In this document: one piece after another, positions 27,906-36,382 of the stretch
Layout of the letters: the number at the start of each line of letters is the position of its first letter
Numbering within the stretch: the stretch's first letter is position 1
NCBI RefSeq assembly: GCF_010509075.1
Contig: NZ_CP048433.1
Location: 434,001 to 498,000 of the forward strand
Direction: 5' to 3'
Source of the DNA: Collinsella aerofaciens ATCC 25986
Lineage (GTDB): Bacteria; Actinomycetota; Coriobacteriia; Coriobacteriales; Coriobacteriaceae
Length of the DNA: 64,000 bases
Translations under genes and position numbers: made by a program
Notes under the pieces: generated by a model
Databases searched by the model: none
The model's input: only the letters and a program-made list of their open reading frames with translations
Told to the model about the DNA's origin: nothing

Positions 27906-30900
27906 GTGTATCTCAAGTCCCTCACGCTCAAGGGGTTCAAGTCGTTTGCCGACCGCGCCCACATGACGTTTGAGCCGGGCCTAACCGTCATCGTCGGTCC
28001 CAACGGCTCGGGAAAATCGAACATCTCCGACTCGATTCTGTGGGTCCTGGGCGAGCAGAGCGCCAAGCAGCTGCGCGGCCAGGCCATGGAAGACGTCATC
28101 TTCTCGGGCTCGTCGGCGCGCAAGCCGGTGGGTGTGGCCGAGGTCACGCTGGTGCTCGATAACTCGGACCATATGCTTCCCGTCGACTTTGACGAGGTGG
28201 CTATCACCCGCCGCATGTATCGTTCGGGTGAGAGTGAGTACCTCATCAATTCGAGCCCGTGCCGCCTGATGGACATCCAGGATATCCTGCACGATTCGGG
28301 ACTGGGCAAGGATACGCATTCCATCATCAGCCAGGGCAAGCTCGATGCCATTTTGCAGAGCCGCCCCGAGGAGCGCCGTGCCCTCATTGAGGAGGCCGCC
28401 GGCATCTCCAAGCACAAGCGTCGCAAGGAGCGTGCGCTTAAAAAGATTAAATCGATGGACGAGCACCTGACTCGTGCTCGCGACATCAACAAGGAGATCG
28501 CCCGTCAGCTGCGGCCGCTGGAGCGTCAGGTCGATCGCGCGCGCAAGTACAAAGAGCTGTCCTCGCGCGCGAACGAGCTTACACAGATGCTGGCCGTCGA
28601 CGAGCTTCGTTCGCTGCAGTCGCAGTGGAACGACCTGGAGAGCCGCTCCAAGGAGGGCGCTGCCGAGCTTGAGCTCGCGCAATACCGCTTGGGTGAAAAA
28701 GAGCGCGAGCTCGAGAAGCTCCAGGTCATGCTCGAGGAAAAGGGCCTGTTTGTGGGCGACTTGGGCGAGCAGCGCCGCCATATGCAAGACGTGGTCGGTC
28801 GCATTAACTCCGATATGCGCCTGCTCGAGGAAAAGGGCCACAACATGGTGTCGCGCCTGTCAGACATGCGCGGCCAGATCTCGAGCTCCGAGCATCAGCG
28901 CCGGCGTGTGGTCGAGGAGCTCGAGGATGCGCGTGCCCAGCTCGAGGAAGTGACCGGTGCGCACATGCAGGCCCAGGACGACGTCGACGCCGCCGGCCCT
29001 GCCGCCGCCGAGCTTCACGAGCGCCGCGTGGCGCTTGATGTGCAGATTTCGCAGCTTACGCGCGAGCAGCGCGATGTGCAGCGCGTTGCCGATAATGCTG
29101 CGCTTGAGCTCGCCAAGGTGAAGGACTCGCTGAGCAACGCCGAGGTCGAGGACAACATGTATGCCTCGCGCCTGGAGCAGATCGATGAGCAGCTCGAGGA
29201 GGTCACGGCATCGCTTGAGAGCCGCCGCAACCGTGCTGAGGAGCTCGAAGGCGCACTCGATCAGGCCCGCCAAGCCCAGATAGATGCGCGCGAGGCCACT
29301 GAGGTCGCTCGTGCGGCCCTTAAGGACTTGCGTAATCGCGAGAGCGAGGCGCGCAACAAACTGTCCGAGGTTCGCTCTGAGCTCGCGAGCCAAAAGAAGC
29401 TCGATGCCCGCATGGCCGACAGTTCGCCGCTGGTGAGCCGTCTGATGGGCGCGTTGGGCGATGATGTCTCGGGTCGTCTGGGCGACGTGCTCGAGGCCCC
29501 TCGCGAGCTTGAGGGTCTGGTTGAGCAGCTGCTTGCCGGCGATATCGATGCCCTGCTATTTGATGACGCCGCTACGCTTGAGCGCGCCAGTCGTGCGGCT
29601 CTGGACCAAAAGAAGGCCTCGGGCGAGGCGCTGCTGGTGGCGCGCGGCGCGAGCGGCTGGGCTGCTCCCAAGGGCGCTGCCGGCTCGCGTCTGGTCGACC
29701 GCCTGTCCGTGCGCTCCGGGTATGGCCCGGTTGTCGAGGCCCTGCTCGGCGGCTATTACGTGGTCGATGACTTGGCTGCCGCGCTGGCTGCGCCTGTCGT
29801 TGACGGCGTGACCTATGTGACTCCCGATGGCGCCCGCGTGAGCTGTGGCGGCCTGGTGCGCGTTGGACTCGATGCCGGCGAGGCTTCGGGCGCTCTGGAG
29901 CGCAAGCGTCGTATCCGCGAGCTGGAAGGCCTGGAGCCCGATCTCGCTGCCGTGTTTGAGCATGTTTCGGATCAGGTCGTCGAGGCCAATGCGGCCGTCG
30001 AGGAGGCGCGTGCCGCCGAGGGTGACGCCGCCGGCGAGATCGCCCGTCTTGAGGGCGAGCGCCGCTCGCTGCTCTCCGAGATTGGCCGCTTGGAGCAAAG
30101 CACCAACAATGCCGAGGTCGAGCGCGTGCGCATCTCCAAGCGCCGCGAGCAGGCCGCCGAGGCCGTTCGCGCTGCGCGCCCGCGCGTTGACGAGCTCACC
30201 CGTTCGCGCGACGAGGCCCGTGCTCAGGCAAGCGACCTGGGTCTCCAGATTGCCGAGGCCAACGACGAGCTCGATCGCGTGCGCCGTGACGATTCCGAGG
30301 CCGCCGGTAAGCTCGCCGATGCCAAGGTGCGTCTCGCCCAGACGAGTGAGCGCCTGCGTTCGCTGAAGGGCCGTGTGCCCGATCTGGAGCATCGTCTGGA
30401 GGGTATCGACCGTCGTATCCGCGGAACACGCCAGGCTTCGCGTTCGCTCGAGCTGCTGCGCCTGCGCGTCGACCCCATGCACGAACGCTATTCTGCCCTG
30501 TTGGAACGCGCGTCGGATTGGGCAGCGCGCCTGCGTGACCAGGCCTCTCTGGAAGAGGCGGACTCCGCTTCGCTCAAGAAGACCATCGAGGATGCCAAAG
30601 CAGAGGTTGCCCGCGCTAAGGAGCGAGTCGATACCGCCTTCGCCACGCAAAACGAGTTCAAGGTCGCGCGTGGCAAGCTCGAGGTGCAGGTCGAGGCTGC
30701 CATCAAGGCCATTACCGCCGATGGCACGACGGTGCTCGAGGAAGCGCTCATGCTTCCGGCGCCCATGGACCGCGATGCCGCCGAGCGCGAACTCAACCAG
30801 CTTGTGCGCCAGATCAACAATCTGGGCCCCGTGAACCAGGTTGCCATGGAGGAGTACGAGCAGCTCAAGCGCCGCGCCGACTACATCGAGGAACAGCTAG

Positions 30901-31442
30901 CCGATCTGGAGAGCGCGCGCAAGGCGCTCACCAAGATCACGGTGGCCATTGATCGCAAGATGCGCAAGGCGTTTTTGGTGACGTTTGAGAAGGTCGACGC
31001 GAACTTCCGCGAGATCTTCGCCATGCTGTTCCCGGGTGGCCAGGCTCATCTTGAGATGACCGATCCCGAGCATCCTGCCGAGACGGGCATTGAGGTTGTG
31101 GCGCAGCCGCGCGGCAAGCGCATTACCAAGATGATGCTCATGTCGGGTGGCGAGAAGAGTCTGACGGCGCTCGCCCTGCTCTTTGCCGTGTACCGCACGC
31201 GCACGGTGCCGTTCTATGTGCTGGACGAGGTCGAGGCGGCGCTTGATGATGCCAACCTGTCCAAGCTCATCGGAGCCCTCGATGTGCTGCGTTCCGATAC
31301 ACAGCTCTTGGTCATTTCGCATCAGCGCCGTACTATGGAGGACGCTGACGTTCTCTATGGCGTCTCGATGCAAGCCGACGGCGTCAGCCGCGTCGTCTCG
31401 CAAAAACTCGATCGCGAAACCGGAAAGGTCGTGAATGCATAA
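27906..31442 (+). CDS. smc: Chromosome segregation ATPase SMC
   Basis: SMC forms the ring ATPase of the condensin complex with ScpA/ScpB. The 1178-residue protein has the Walker A GPNGSGKS at 31-38, long coiled coils, and the hinge around 510-660 with Gly-rich turns. The C-terminal head carries the signature SGGEKSL from residue 1080 and Walker B LDEVEAALDD (D1107-E1108). The start is a GTG at 27906. Its stop shares a base with the ftsY start (TAATG). Confidence 0.96.
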   Translation: MYLKSLTLKGFKSFADRAHMTFEPGLTVIVGPNGSGKSNISDSILWVLGEQSAKQLRGQAMEDVIFSGSSARKPVGVAEVTLVLDNSDHMLPVDFDEVAITRRMYRSGESEYLINSSPCRLMDIQDILHDSGLGKDTHSIISQGKLDAILQSRPEERRALIEEAAGISKHKRRKERALKKIKSMDEHLTRARDINKEIARQLRPLERQVDRARKYKELSSRANELTQMLAVDELRSLQSQWNDLESRSKEGAAELELAQYRLGEKERELEKLQVMLEEKGLFVGDLGEQRRHMQDVVGRINSDMRLLEEKGHNMVSRLSDMRGQISSSEHQRRRVVEELEDARAQLEEVTGAHMQAQDDVDAAGPAAAELHERRVALDVQISQLTREQRDVQRVADNAALELAKVKDSLSNAEVEDNMYASRLEQIDEQLEEVTASLESRRNRAEELEGALDQARQAQIDAREATEVARAALKDLRNRESEARNKLSEVRSELASQKKLDARMADSSPLVSRLMGALGDDVSGRLGDVLEAPRELEGLVEQLLAGDIDALLFDDAATLERASRAALDQKKASGEALLVARGASGWAAPKGAAGSRLVDRLSVRSGYGPVVEALLGGYYVVDDLAAALAAPVVDGVTYVTPDGARVSCGGLVRVGLDAGEASGALERKRRIRELEGLEPDLAAVFEHVSDQVVEANAAVEEARAAEGDAAGEIARLEGERRSLLSEIGRLEQSTNNAEVERVRISKRREQAAEAVRAARPRVDELTRSRDEARAQASDLGLQIAEANDELDRVRRDDSEAAGKLADAKVRLAQTSERLRSLKGRVPDLEHRLEGIDRRIRGTRQASRSLELLRLRVDPMHERYSALLERASDWAARLRDQASLEEADSASLKKTIEDAKAEVARAKERVDTAFATQNEFKVARGKLEVQVEAAIKAITADGTTVLEEALMLPAPMDRDAAERELNQLVRQINNLGPVNQVAMEEYEQLKRRADYIEEQLADLESARKALTKITVAIDRKMRKAFLVTFEKVDANFREIFAMLFPGGQAHLEMTDPEHPAETGIEVVAQPRGKRITKMMLMSGGEKSLTALALLFAVYRTRTVPFYVLDEVEAALDDANLSKLIGALDVLRSDTQLLVISHQRRTMEDADVLYGVSMQADGVSRVVSQKLDRETGKVVNA

Positions 31443-32359
31443 TGGGATTCTTTGACGCTCTCTCGCGCGGACTTGAGCGCAGCCGCGAGACCCTCAACGA
31501 GGTCTTCTACTTTGGCGGCGAGGTCGACGAGGACTTTTGGGAGGACCTTGAGGACACCCTCGTTATGGGTGACATGGGTGCTGAGGTCGCCATTCAGGTC
31601 TCCGATGACCTGCGCGATGCCGCGGCCAAGAAGAACCTCAAGACCGCTCCGCAGCTTCGCCGTGCCCTGGCCGAGCAGCTCGAGCAACACTTTGTGCCCA
31701 TCGAGCGCGATCCGTTCTCCGACACGCCGAGCTGCGTGCTGTTTGTAGGCATTAACGGTGCCGGCAAGACCACGACGGTCGGTAAGATCGCGAGCGCCAT
31801 GGCTGCCCGCGGCAAGAATGTCGTGATCGGTTCGGCCGATACCTTCCGCGCTGCCGCCATCGAGCAGCTCGATGTGTGGGGCCAGCGTGCCGGCGTCCCC
31901 GTCATCAAGCGCGATCGCGGCTCCGATCCGGCAAGCGTTTGCTACGACGTGCTCGACGAGGCCGATAAACGCGGCAGCGACCTGGTGCTTATCGACACCG
32001 CCGGCCGCCTGCACACGAGCCCCGAGCTCATGCGCGAGCTCGCCAAGGTGGTCAACGTGACGCGTAAGCGCGCCGCCAATATGGCCGCCGGCCCCATGCC
32101 CGTCTCGGTCGTGCTCGTGATCGATGCCGCCACCGGCCAGAACGGTCTGAACCAGGCGCTCGAGTTTAACGAGGCACTGGGTCTGGACGGTATTATCATG
32201 ACGAAGCTCGACGGCACGGCAAAGGGCGGTATCGCCATGGCCGTGGCCGAGAAGCTCAAGCTCCCGATCCTGCGCGTGGGCGTGGGCGAGCAGGTCGATG
32301 ACCTGCAGGAGTTCAATGCCAAAGATTTCTGCCGCGCCCTGGTGGGCGAGTCCAACTAA
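31442..32359 (+). CDS. ftsY: Signal recognition particle receptor FtsY
   Basis: FtsY is the membrane-associated SRP receptor GTPase. The 305-residue form has only the NG domain: N-domain helices from residue 1, G1 motif GINGAGKTT near 103-111, DTFRAAAIEQL, DTAGR, and TKLDGTAKGG. The acidic A-domain seen in E. coli is essentially absent, as in many Gram-positives. It overlaps smc by 1 base and ffh follows 10 bases later. Confidence 0.95.
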   Translation: MGFFDALSRGLERSRETLNEVFYFGGEVDEDFWEDLEDTLVMGDMGAEVAIQVSDDLRDAAAKKNLKTAPQLRRALAEQLEQHFVPIERDPFSDTPSCVLFVGINGAGKTTTVGKIASAMAARGKNVVIGSADTFRAAAIEQLDVWGQRAGVPVIKRDRGSDPASVCYDVLDEADKRGSDLVLIDTAGRLHTSPELMRELAKVVNVTRKRAANMAAGPMPVSVVLVIDAATGQNGLNQALEFNEALGLDGIIMTKLDGTAKGGIAMAVAEKLKLPILRVGVGEQVDDLQEFNAKDFCRALVGESN

Positions 32360-32369
32360 GGAGTGACTA

Positions 32370-33845
32370 GTGTTTGATTCCCTGAGCGATCGCCTCAACG
32401 ACACATTTGACCGCCTGCGCGGCAAGGGCAAGCTGACCGAGGCCGATATCACCTCGGCCATGCGCGACATCCGCATGGCGCTGCTCGAGGCCGACGTCAA
32501 CTTTAAGGTCGTCAAGGAGTTTGTCGCCAAGACCAAGGAGCGCTGCATGACCGCCGAGGTCATGGAGTCGCTGTCGCCGGCACAAAATGTCGTCAAGATC
32601 GTGCTCGACGAGCTCACCGAGATGCTCGGCTCCACCGAGAGCAAGCTCGTCTTTAGCAACCGCATTCCCAATGTCATCATGCTCGTGGGCCTGCAGGGCT
32701 CCGGTAAGACCACAGCGGCCGTAAAGCTTGCCTACCTGCTCAAGAAGCAGGGCCGCTCGCCGCTGCTCGTCGCGTGCGACGTCTACCGTCCCGCCGCTGC
32801 CGACCAGCTGGCCACGCTTGGCGGAGAGATCGGCGTACCGGTCTTCCGCGGCGACGGTGCACACCCGGTCGACATCGCCAAGGGCGCCATTCAGGAGGCC
32901 GTCGACCACCTGCGCGACGTGGTCATCGTCGATACCGCCGGTCGTCTGCAGATCGACGAACAGATGATGCAGGAAGCCGTGTACATCAAGAAGGCCGTCA
33001 AGCCCGATCAGGTGCTGATGGTCGTCGATGCCATGACCGGCCAGGATATCGTCAACGTCGTCTCGACCTTTGCCGAGCGAACCGACTTTGACGGCGTGAT
33101 CATCTCCAAGCTCGACGGCGATGCCCGTGGCGGCGGCGCGCTTTCCGTGCGCCAGGTGACCGGTAAGCCCATCAAGTTCGTGAGCATGGGCGAGAAACCC
33201 GATTCGCTGGAGCCGTTCTATCCCGATCGTATGGCCAAGCGCATTCTGGGCATGGGCGACGTCGTCGGCATCATCGAGAAGGCCCAGGAGGCCGCCGATG
33301 CCGAGCAGCTCGAGGCTGCCGAGCGCATGCTGCGCGAGGGCTTCACCATGAACGACATGCTCGACCAGATGAAGGCCGTCAAGAAGATGGGCGGTATGAA
33401 GGGCATCCTGGGCATGCTCCCCGGTGGCCAGCGTGCGCTCAACCAGATGGGCGGCAATCTGGACGAGGGCATCTTCGATAAGAACGAGGCCATCATCATG
33501 TCGATGACCAAGGAGGAGCGCCTACGCCCCTCCATCATCAACGGTCAGCGTCGCGCCCGCATCGCCAAGGGTGCCGGCGTGACCCCCACCGAGGTCAACA
33601 GCCTTATGAAGCAGTGGGGCGAGATGAACAAGATGATGGGCCGCATGCGCACGATGGCCAATCAGGCGCAGGCCGGCGGCAAGAAGGGCAAAAAGGGTAA
33701 GAAGGGCAAGAAGATGCGCATGCCCAATATTCCCGGTCTGGACGCCATGGGTCTGGGCGGTATGGGCGGCTTGGGAACGGGCGGCCCCAAGTCTGATATG
33801 GATCTGCTGCGCCAGATGGAAGCGCAGATGCGCAATAAGAAATAG
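32370..33845 (+). CDS. ffh: Signal recognition particle protein Ffh
   Basis: Ffh binds signal sequences and 4.5S RNA and docks to FtsY. The 491-residue protein has the N domain, G1 motif GLQGSGKTT near 107-115, DVYRPAAADQL, DTAGR and SKLDGDARGG. The Met-rich M domain (about 300-430) contains MNDMLDQM. The C-terminal tail has a tandem GKK repeat followed by Met/Gly-rich sequence, longer than usual. The start is a GTG at 32370 with AAGGAG upstream. Confidence 0.96.
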   Translation: MFDSLSDRLNDTFDRLRGKGKLTEADITSAMRDIRMALLEADVNFKVVKEFVAKTKERCMTAEVMESLSPAQNVVKIVLDELTEMLGSTESKLVFSNRIPNVIMLVGLQGSGKTTAAVKLAYLLKKQGRSPLLVACDVYRPAAADQLATLGGEIGVPVFRGDGAHPVDIAKGAIQEAVDHLRDVVIVDTAGRLQIDEQMMQEAVYIKKAVKPDQVLMVVDAMTGQDIVNVVSTFAERTDFDGVIISKLDGDARGGGALSVRQVTGKPIKFVSMGEKPDSLEPFYPDRMAKRILGMGDVVGIIEKAQEAADAEQLEAAERMLREGFTMNDMLDQMKAVKKMGGMKGILGMLPGGQRALNQMGGNLDEGIFDKNEAIIMSMTKEERLRPSIINGQRRARIAKGAGVTPTEVNSLMKQWGEMNKMMGRMRTMANQAQAGGKKGKKGKKGKKMRMPNIPGLDAMGLGGMGGLGTGGPKSDMDLLRQMEAQMRNKK

Positions 33846-33870
33846 GGCTGTAATTCCAGCTTGATATGGC

Positions 33871-33905
33871 AAAGGCCACTCGGAAGCTACCGGGTGGCCT
33901 TTGTT
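33871..33905 (+). terminator. Terminator after ffh
   Basis: AAAGGCCACTCGG pairs with CCGGGTGGCCTTT (one G-T pair, 6-base loop), then a weak T-rich tail. It closes the long rightward operon facing the minus-strand DUF134 gene. Confidence 0.75.
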
Positions 33906-33965
33906 GTTGGCTTTGATTGTTGGGTTGCGTTTAGCGTCGCGCCCCGAGCTTGCGGTGCCGCGCCG

Positions 33966-34730
33966 CTAGTGGCAGCCGCAGCCCTCGTGCCCATCATGGC
34001 CGTGATGGCCGTGGCAGCCGCAGGACTCGCCATGCTCGTGGGTGTGCTCGTGGTCATGGCCGTGGCAGTCGCAGGTGGCCTCGCCGGTCTGCGCGAGCGT
34101 GCCGGCAATGAGTGCCTCGACGCAGGCGTCGCAGTTGCCCTGGGCGCCCGCATAGACCGTGATGCCAGCCTGGGTGAGCGCGTTGATGGCGCCGCCGCCG
34201 ATACCGCCGCAGATGAGCGTGTCAACGCCACCGTTGGCAAGCAGACCCGCCAGGGCGCCGTGACCGGTGCCGCCGGTGCCTACGACCTGCTCGTTGAGCA
34301 CCTTGTCATCCTGGATGTCGTAGATCTTGAACTGCTCGCTGCGGCCAAAGTGCATAAAGATGTTGCCGTTGTCGTACGTCGTTGCCACCCTCATGGCGTC
34401 GACCTCCTTTGCTGGCCATGCGGCCGTCGTCGTGGTAATGGGGGAGTACGCGATGCTGCCGCCTTCGATGCTGAGTGCCCGTCCATTGACCAGCGCGTTT
34501 GCCACCTTGCGATGTGCGCGGCTGCAGATGGCCGCCACGGTGGCACGAGCGATACCCATGTGCTGGGCGACTGCCTCCTGATTGAGGCCTTCCAGGTCGC
34601 ATAACCGCAGGACTTCGAGCTCGTCGATTGTCATGTCGATGGCGTCTCCGCTGGCAAGGCCGTCGGGGGTAAAGCCGCGATATTCGGGAATGATCCCAAC
34701 GCGGCGCAATTTTTCGCGTCTTCCTGCCAT
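33966..34730 (-). CDS. DUF134 HTH protein fused to NifX-like domain, His-rich tail
   Basis: The 254-residue protein combines two families. Residues 1 to about 95 are a DUF134 helix-turn-helix domain (MTIDELEVLRLCDLEGL, GIARATVAAICSRAHRKVANAL). From Met113 it has a dinitrogenase iron-molybdenum cofactor (NifX/NafY) domain: MRVATTYDNGNIFMHFGR, then a Gly-rich CGGIGGGAINAL. The last 35 residues are Cys/His-rich and probably bind metal. The ATG at 34730 has TGGAGAG upstream. The domain types suggest a metal-cluster or redox-responsive regulator; no nitrogenase genes are present, and such domains occur in many anaerobes without nitrogenase. An internal SD suggests a second, shorter product. Confidence 0.82.
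   Translation of the reverse strand: MAGRREKLRRVGIIPEYRGFTPDGLASGDAIDMTIDELEVLRLCDLEGLNQEAVAQHMGIARATVAAICSRAHRKVANALVNGRALSIEGGSIAYSPITTTTAAWPAKEVDAMRVATTYDNGNIFMHFGRSEQFKIYDIQDDKVLNEQVVGTGGTGHGALAGLLANGGVDTLICGGIGGGAINALTQAGITVYAGAQGNCDACVEALIAGTLAQTGEATCDCHGHDHEHTHEHGESCGCHGHHGHDGHEGCGCH
34392..34410 (-). promoter_or_regulatory. Internal SD and ATG for a stand-alone NifX-like product
   Basis: On the minus strand a perfect AAAGGAGGT (34402-34410) lies 7 bases before an in-frame ATG (34394-34392). This is exactly where the NifX-like domain begins. Translation from here would give a 142-residue protein (33966-34394) lacking the HTH domain. Confidence 0.6.
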
Positions 34731-34744
34731 ACGCTCTCCAAATC

Positions 34745-34756
34745 TGACATATGTCA
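34745..34756. promoter_or_regulatory. Operator-like palindrome, copy 1
   Basis: TGACATATGTCA is a perfect 12-bp palindrome placed just downstream of the minus-strand -10 hexamer, overlapping the probable start of the DUF134-NifX transcript. Confidence 0.6.
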
Positions 34757-34761
34757 ACAAT

Positions 34762-34789
34762 AGAATAGCGAACGTGCGGATTTGCACAA
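34762..34789 (-). promoter_or_regulatory. Promoter of the DUF134-NifX gene
   Basis: On the minus strand TTGTGC (34789-34784) and TATTCT (34767-34762) are separated by 16 bases. The promoter lies between two copies of the same palindrome, which suggests repression or autoregulation. Confidence 0.55.
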
Positions 34790-34796
34790 GGTATTT

Positions 34797-34810
34797 CTGG
34801 CATATGTCAG
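34797..34810. promoter_or_regulatory. Operator-like palindrome, copy 2
   Basis: CTGGCATATGTCAG differs from a perfect palindrome at one position pair and shares CATATGTCA with copy 1, 52 bases away. It lies upstream of the minus-strand promoter and about 45 bases upstream of a TACAAT that may be the thyA -10. Confidence 0.55.
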
Positions 34811-34896
34811 AAAGTGAGGGCTTATGTTTGGGCTGTGGGGCCGCGTGCGCCTGGGCTACAATGAATCTCGCTTATAGGCGACTGACAGGAGGGTCA

Positions 34897-35745
34897 ATGA
34901 GCAAGGCTGATCAACAGTTTGTAGCCATGTGCCGCGATATTTTGGACCATGGCACCACCACCGAGGGGCAAAAGGTCCGACCGGTGTGGGAGGATGGCAC
35001 CCCTGCCTATACCATTAAAAACTTTGGCGTTACGGCACGTTACGACCTGCGCGAGGAGTTCCCCGCGCTCACGCTGCGTCGCACGGCGCTTAAATCTGCC
35101 ATGGACGAGATCTTGTGGATCTATCAAAAGAAGTCCAATAACGTCCATGACCTCAACAGCCATATTTGGGATGAGTGGGCCGACGAGACCGGTTCCATCG
35201 GCAAGGCATACGGGTACCAGATTGGCCAGAAGAGCCATTATGCCGAGGGCGACTTTGACCAGATGGACCGTGTGCTGTACGACCTTAAGCACACGCCGTA
35301 CAGCCGCCGCATCATGACCAACACGTACGTGTTTAGCGACTTGTCCGAGATGCACCTGTATCCGTGCGCGTACAGCGTGACCTATAACGTCACGCAGCGC
35401 CCGCAGGACGACAAGCCCACACTCAACATGATTCTCAACCAGCGCAGCCAGGACATTTTGGCCGCGAACAACTGGAACGTGTGCCAGTACGCCATCTTGC
35501 TGATGATGGTCGCGCAGTCGGTCGATATGATTCCCGGCGAGCTGCTGCATGTGATTGCCGATGCCCACATTTACGATCGTCATGTCGATATCGTCCGCGA
35601 GCTTATCGAGCGTCCGCAGTTTGCTGCGCCCAAGGTAACGCTTAATCCCGACGTGCACGATTTCTACGCGTTTACGACTGACGACCTGATCGTCGAGGGC
35701 TACGAGCACGGCCCGCAGGTCAAGAACATTCCCATTGCAGTGTAG
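34897..35745 (+). CDS. thyA: Thymidylate synthase
   Basis: ThyA methylates dUMP to dTMP with methylene-tetrahydrofolate. The 282-residue product has the active-site Cys157 in YPCAYSV, where most ThyA have PCH. The B. subtilis ThyA/phage type has PCVYE, and other segments (HIWDEWADETGSIGKAYGYQ, IGDxHxY-type ADAHIYDRH) also resemble that type. The phosphate-binding QRSQD motif follows. The ATG at 34897 has ACAGGAGGG upstream. It is followed 9 bases later by folA, which regenerates the folate it oxidises. Confidence 0.92.
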   Translation: MSKADQQFVAMCRDILDHGTTTEGQKVRPVWEDGTPAYTIKNFGVTARYDLREEFPALTLRRTALKSAMDEILWIYQKKSNNVHDLNSHIWDEWADETGSIGKAYGYQIGQKSHYAEGDFDQMDRVLYDLKHTPYSRRIMTNTYVFSDLSEMHLYPCAYSVTYNVTQRPQDDKPTLNMILNQRSQDILAANNWNVCQYAILLMMVAQSVDMIPGELLHVIADAHIYDRHVDIVRELIERPQFAAPKVTLNPDVHDFYAFTTDDLIVEGYEHGPQVKNIPIAV

Positions 35746-35754
35746 GTGGCGCTC

Positions 35755-36273
35755 ATGACGTGTAAGCTATCTGCTATCGTCGCCGTGTGTGACGACTGGG
35801 GCATTGGGTGCGAGGGCGACATGGTGGTGTCCAATCGCGCCGACATGCGCCATTTTGTGGCCTGCACCAAGGGTTGCCCGGTCATTATGGGGCGCAAGAC
35901 GCTACTGAGTTTTCCCGGCGGACGTCCGCTTAAGAACCGCCGCAACATTGTGCTCACGCGCGATGATGATTTTGCGCCCGGGGGCGTCGACGTGGTGCAT
36001 AGCATTGACGAGGCCCTGGCCGCCGTGGCCGATGAACCCGTTGCGTGGGTGATTGGCGGCGGCGAGGTATATCGACAATTTTTGCCGCATTGCGTCGAGG
36101 CCGAGGTTACGCATAACCATTGCGTGCATGTCGTGGATACGTACTTTCCCGACTTGGACGCCGATCCCGCGTGGGAGATTGCGCAGCGTAGCGGGGTCGC
36201 GACGATTGCTGCCGGTGAGGGTGACGAGGGCGTCGATTATGAGTTCGTGACGTATCATCGCGTTGAGGCGTAA
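35755..36273 (+). CDS. folA: Dihydrofolate reductase
   Basis: DHFR reduces dihydrofolate to tetrahydrofolate with NADPH. The 172-residue protein has IVAVCDDWGIG at the N-terminus, VIMGRKTLLSFPGGRPLKNRRNIVLTR, and VIGGGEVYRQFLPH, the family's three main blocks. The catalytic Asp is present in NRADMRHF, but the usual LPW before it is MVV, a divergent Met20-loop. ATG 35755 is preferred; a GTG at 35746 is in frame. It is paired with thyA. Confidence 0.88.
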   Translation: MTCKLSAIVAVCDDWGIGCEGDMVVSNRADMRHFVACTKGCPVIMGRKTLLSFPGGRPLKNRRNIVLTRDDDFAPGGVDVVHSIDEALAAVADEPVAWVIGGGEVYRQFLPHCVEAEVTHNHCVHVVDTYFPDLDADPAWEIAQRSGVATIAAGEGDEGVDYEFVTYHRVEA

Positions 36274-36315
36274 ATCGTCTGGCGTGAACGGTATCATCGG
36301 GTTGATTGAATGCAT

Positions 36316-36342
36316 GGGGCGGCGCTTAGCGTCGCCTCGTTT
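36316..36342 (+). terminator. Weak hairpin after folA
   Basis: An 8-bp stem (36318-36325 with 36329-36336, one G-T pair) with loop TTA is followed by TCGTTT. It could be a weak terminator. Confidence 0.4.
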
Positions 36343-36382
36343 GGTATAGATGTGCTGTTAAGAAGGGTGCGGGCTGGCTGCT

